From positions 1-5,926 of the forward strand of contig JACQTN010000453.1 in the NCBI GenBank assembly GCA_016210785.1: a stretch of 5,926 nt of DNA, given 5' to 3'. The notes under the pieces are model-generated. The model ran no database searches. It saw only the letters and a list, made by a program, of their open reading frames with translations, and was not told the origin of the DNA. Source of the DNA: Armatimonadota bacterium (GTDB lineage Bacteria > Sysuimicrobiota > Sysuimicrobiia > Sysuimicrobiales > JACQTN01). Each line of letters starts with the position of its first letter. The first letter of the stretch is position 1. Shown piece by piece: positions 3,320 to 5,926 of the stretch. Position numbers and translations under genes: made by a program.

Positions 3320-5926
3320 ATGGCAATCTCCCAGTATGTGGGCGCGCGCATCAAGCGCATCGAAGACCCCAGGCTGATCAGAGGGGACGGCACGTACCTG
3401 GAGGACCTGCGGCTGCCCGGGATGGTCCACGCGGCCATCCTGCGGAGCCCCCACGGCCACGCCAGGATTCAGCGCATCGACCTGAGCCGTGCCCGCGCAC
3501 ACTCGGGCGTCCTGGGCGCGTTCGCGGCCGCCGACTTCGGCGCCGACCTGCCCCGCGTGCCGGGTCCCGAGGGCGTCCGGTTCAAGGTGCCGGACCAGTT
3601 TGCCCTCGCCACGGACCGCGTGCGGTACGTGGGTGAGCCGGTGGCGGTGGTGGTCGCCGAGACCCGGTACGCGGCGCGGGATGCCCTGGAGATGATCGAT
3701 GTCGCCTACGAGCCGCTCCCGGCCGTGGTCGATCCCGAGCGTGCCACCGATCCGTCCGCCCCGCTGCTGCACGACGCCCTTGGCACCAACGTCGCCTACG
3801 CCAAGACCTACAGGGCCGGCAACGTGGAGGAGGCCTTCCGCGCCGCGGAGGTGCGCGTCCGCCAGCGGATGTCTCACCAACGCGTGGCCCCCATCTCCCT
3901 GGAGGGGCGCGGCGTGGCGGTCCAGTGGCACGGCGCCGGGTCCTTCACCATGTGGAACAGCAGCCAGGTCCCCCACGAACTGCGCGACCTGGTGGCGGAC
4001 GCGCTGGGGCTGGCCCACGGCGCGGTACGCGTGATCGCGCCCGACGTGGGGGGCGGCTTCGGCCCCAAGCTGCACGCCTACCCCGAAGACCTGCTGATCC
4101 CGCTGGTGGCCAGGCGTCTGGGCCGCCCAGCGGTCTGGATCGAGAGCCGCCAGGAGCACCTGTGGGCCACCAGTCACGGCCGGGCCCAGGTGGCCGACGT
4201 GGAGGTCGCCGCGAAGCGGGACGGGACGGTGCTCGGCCTGCGGATCGCCCTGGTGGCGGACATCGGCGGCTACCTGATGCGCTACACGCAGGTCGTGCCC
4301 ACCCTCACCCCGATGATGATCCAGGGACCGTACCGGATCAAAAACCTCCACGTGACCCTCACGGAGGTCTACACCAACAAGGTGCCCACCGGACCCTATC
4401 GCGGCGCCGGCAGGCCCGAGGCCACCTACTACCTGGAGCGCGCAATGGATCTCGTCGCCCGGGAGACGGGCCTGGACCCGGCCACGGTGCGAGAACGCAA
4501 CTTCATCCCGCCGGGGGCCTTTCCGTACAAGTCGCCGGGCGGCCCCGTGTACGACTCGGGCAACTACGCGGAGGCCTTGAAGAAGGCGCTTGACCTGGCC
4601 GACTACCGCGGCCTGCGGCACCAGCAGCAGGCCCGCCGCGCACGGGGCGAGCGCCCGCTGGGCATCGGGCTCTCCTCGTACGTGGAGATCTGCGCCTTTG
4701 GGCCGACGGAGTACGGGGCGGTGCGGATCAACGAAGACGCCACGGTGACCGTGCAGACGGGCACGTCACCCCACGGGCAGGGCGGAGCGACCGGCTTCGC
4801 CCAGATCGCGGCGGACGTGCTGGAGGTTCCCATCGAGAGCGTGCGCGTCGTCCAGGGCGACACCGCGCTCATCCCCAAAGGACATGGCACGGGCGGGAGC
4901 CGTACCATCACGGAGGGTGGGACGGCGATCTATGAGGCCGCCCGGGTCGTGCGCGAGCAGGTCCTTAACGTCGCCGCCCACCTGCTGGAAGCCTCCCCGC
5001 AGGATCTGGTGCTGGAACGCGGGCAGGTGCGCGTGGCGGGGACGCCTGCGGCGGCCGTTACCCACCAGCAGGTCGCCGCGGCGGTGTACCGGGACGGCCG
5101 GGTTCCCGCGGGCATGAAGCCGGAGCTGGCGGCGTCCCACGAGTTTGCCCTGACAGACAGCGTCTTCCCCTTCGGGACCCACATCTGCGTCGTCGAGGTC
5201 GATCCCGAAACGGGTCAGGTGGAGGTTCTGCAGCACACCGCGGTGGACGACTGCGGGCGCATCATCAACCCGCTGCTCGTCGCGGGCCAAGTCCAGGGCG
5301 GCATCGCCCAGGGACTGGCACAGGCCCTCTATGAAGAGGTCGTCTACGGCGAGCAGGGCCAGATGCTCACCGGCGGCCTGATGGATTACGCGGTGCCGAA
5401 GGCGGCTATGATCCCGGCCATGCAGCTCGATCACACCGTCACGCCCTCACCCCGCAACCCCCTTGGCGTCAAGGGCGTCGGCGAGGCCGGCACCATCGGT
5501 TCCACGCCCGCGGTTGTGAACGCGGTCGTGGACGCCCTGCGCGACTACGGCGTGCGCCATTTGGAGATGCCAGTCACGCCGGAGAAGGTCTGGGCGGTGA
5601 TCCGGGGCGCCCGCGCGTCGCGAATTGCCGCGGCGCAGCCCGCCCCGGCGCAGGAGCCCCGACCCGTGCGGCGGCCCGCGGGCGCCCCGAAGGCGGGGCT
5701 CACCGCACGGGTACCCCCAAAGCAGAGGAGGGCCGGCGGCGACGCGGCCCCGGCGAAGCGGGCGGCGCCAAAGAAGGCGAAGCCGAAGCGGAAGAAGATC
5801 GCGCCGAAGAAGGTCACGCCGAGGAAGACGGCGTCGAGGAAGAGGGCCCCGGCGAAGCCGGCCCGTGCGAAGAGGGCCGCGGGCAGGCCGACGCGCCCTG
5901 CCACCGCGCGCGGGCGGCAGGCCGCA
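3320..5926 (+). CDS. Mo-hydroxylase large subunit (XDH/CoxL family), 3' partial
   Basis: This is the molybdopterin-cytosine-dinucleotide-binding catalytic subunit of the xanthine dehydrogenase / aerobic CO dehydrogenase family, which hydroxylates carbon centres with water as oxygen source. It reads 869 codons without a stop to the window edge. The N-terminus has the family pattern GARIKRIEDPRLIRG; the hammerhead domain follows (about 17-130, with VGEPVAVVVAE). Cofactor-binding domains show GGGFG at 244-248, TGTSPHGQG at 480-488 and GGSRTITEGG. The catalytic glutamate is E722 in GVKGVGEAG. The active-site loop is PYRGAGR (359-365), the form II type, not the AYRCSFR of true CO dehydrogenases, so the substrate is probably not CO. 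Catalytic homology ends near residue 762; the normal length is roughly 750-800. From about 775 the frame continues into a Lys/Arg/Ala/Pro tail of at least 95 residues. FAD (CoxM-like) and 2Fe-2S (CoxS-like) subunits are expected nearby but are not seen. The substrate is unknown; a link to the solute imported by the adjacent permeases is inference. Confidence 0.93.
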   Translation, partial: MAISQYVGARIKRIEDPRLIRGDGTYLEDLRLPGMVHAAILRSPHGHARIQRIDLSRARAHSGVLGAFAAADFGADLPRVPGPEGVRFKVPDQFALATDRVRYVGEPVAVVVAETRYAARDALEMIDVAYEPLPAVVDPERATDPSAPLLHDALGTNVAYAKTYRAGNVEEAFRAAEVRVRQRMSHQRVAPISLEGRGVAVQWHGAGSFTMWNSSQVPHELRDLVADALGLAHGAVRVIAPDVGGGFGPKLHAYPEDLLIPLVARRLGRPAVWIESRQEHLWATSHGRAQVADVEVAAKRDGTVLGLRIALVADIGGYLMRYTQVVPTLTPMMIQGPYRIKNLHVTLTEVYTNKVPTGPYRGAGRPEATYYLERAMDLVARETGLDPATVRERNFIPPGAFPYKSPGGPVYDSGNYAEALKKALDLADYRGLRHQQQARRARGERPLGIGLSSYVEICAFGPTEYGAVRINEDATVTVQTGTSPHGQGGATGFAQIAADVLEVPIESVRVVQGDTALIPKGHGTGGSRTITEGGTAIYEAARVVREQVLNVAAHLLEASPQDLVLERGQVRVAGTPAAAVTHQQVAAAVYRDGRVPAGMKPELAASHEFALTDSVFPFGTHICVVEVDPETGQVEVLQHTAVDDCGRIINPLLVAGQVQGGIAQGLAQALYEEVVYGEQGQMLTGGLMDYAVPKAAMIPAMQLDHTVTPSPRNPLGVKGVGEAGTIGSTPAVVNAVVDALRDYGVRHLEMPVTPEKVWAVIRGARASRIAAAQPAPAQEPRPVRRPAGAPKAGLTARVPPKQRRAGGDAAPAKRAAPKKAKPKRKKIAPKKVTPRKTASRKRAPAKPARAKRAAGRPTRPATARGRQAA
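5660..5926 (+). other. Histone H1-like basic tail region of the Mo-hydroxylase
   Basis: Residues 781-869 of the upstream frame contain 32 Lys or Arg, a single acidic residue (D808) and no aromatic residue; within 813-852, 20 of 40 residues are basic. The composition is Ala-Pro-Lys-Arg, as in bacterial histone H1-like and HupB-type tails. TPRK at 833-836 fits the [ST]-P-[KR]-[KR] minor-groove motif, and GRPTRP at 855-860 vaguely resembles an AT-hook core. All 15 Lys codons from K791 on are AAG and seven Arg codons are AGG, giving long purine runs on the plus strand; third positions remain mostly G or C, which supports translation in this frame. No stop is reached, so the true length is unknown. 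It is probably disordered and nucleic-acid- or polyanion-binding, though a fusion to a further domain outside the window is possible. Confidence 0.7.

Noticed and set aside
2243..4621. Very long minus-strand open frame (792 codons) across the permease-hydroxylase region
   Set aside because: It lies opposite three well-supported genes and reads as His/Arg/Gly/Val/Asp-rich sequence without domains; it results from strong G/C preference at third codon positions on the plus strand.
3320..5600. Annotation as bona fide aerobic CO dehydrogenase CoxL
   Set aside because: The Cys-containing AYRCSFR loop needed for the Cu-Mo centre is absent; PYRGAGR is present instead.
5545..5904. Minus-strand open frame rich in Phe/Ala/Gly opposite the basic tail
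   Set aside because: It arises because AAG and AGG codons read as CTT and CCT on the other strand; it has no start context or domain, and it overlaps the conserved end of the hydroxylase.
1..5926. tRNA, rRNA, CRISPR array, insertion sequence or intrinsic terminator
   Set aside because: No cloverleaf, conserved rRNA stretch, regular repeat-spacer array, transposase or GC-hairpin followed by a T-run was seen on either strand.

Overview
The window is a compact, co-directional stretch of high-GC bacterial DNA carrying four plus-strand genes. G or C is strongly preferred at the third codon position, and long spurious open frames therefore occur on both strands. The host looks like a GC-rich environmental bacterium. 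The gene content recalls soil, subsurface or thermophilic lineages such as Rokubacteria, Sysuimicrobiota (CSP1-3), Chloroflexota or Actinomycetota. This is inferred from general resemblance only and cannot be resolved here.

Layout: bases 1-269 are a non-coding leader rich in short repeats. It holds a 42-bp-spaced composite direct repeat, an 11-bp and a 14-bp palindrome, an imperfect tandem repeat, a weak sigma70-like promoter in a locally AT-rich pocket, and a strong Shine-Dalgarno. Then follow (1) a cytoplasmic LVIVD-repeat beta-propeller protein (270-1487); (2) and (3) a CUT1-type (MalF/MalG-like) ABC permease pair (1500-2429 and 2426-3286, overlapping by ATGA); and (4) the large molybdopterin-binding subunit of a xanthine dehydrogenase / CO-dehydrogenase-like molybdenum hydroxylase (3320 to beyond the window end). 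Intergenic gaps are 12, -4 and 33 bp with no terminator, so one transcription unit is likely.

How the genes may work together (inference): the permeases bring in a small organic solute and the molybdenum hydroxylase oxidises it or a breakdown product. The propeller protein is an unassigned partner with several histidines in family-typical positions. The transporter's solute-binding protein and ATPase, and the hydroxylase's FAD and 2Fe-2S subunits, are not in the window.

The most striking feature is at the 3' end. After a complete hydroxylase catalytic region with a form II-type PYRGAGR active-site loop, the reading frame continues for at least 100 codons into an Ala/Pro/Lys/Arg-rich, histone H1-like tail and is still open at the last base. 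I know of no such tail as a normal part of this enzyme family.
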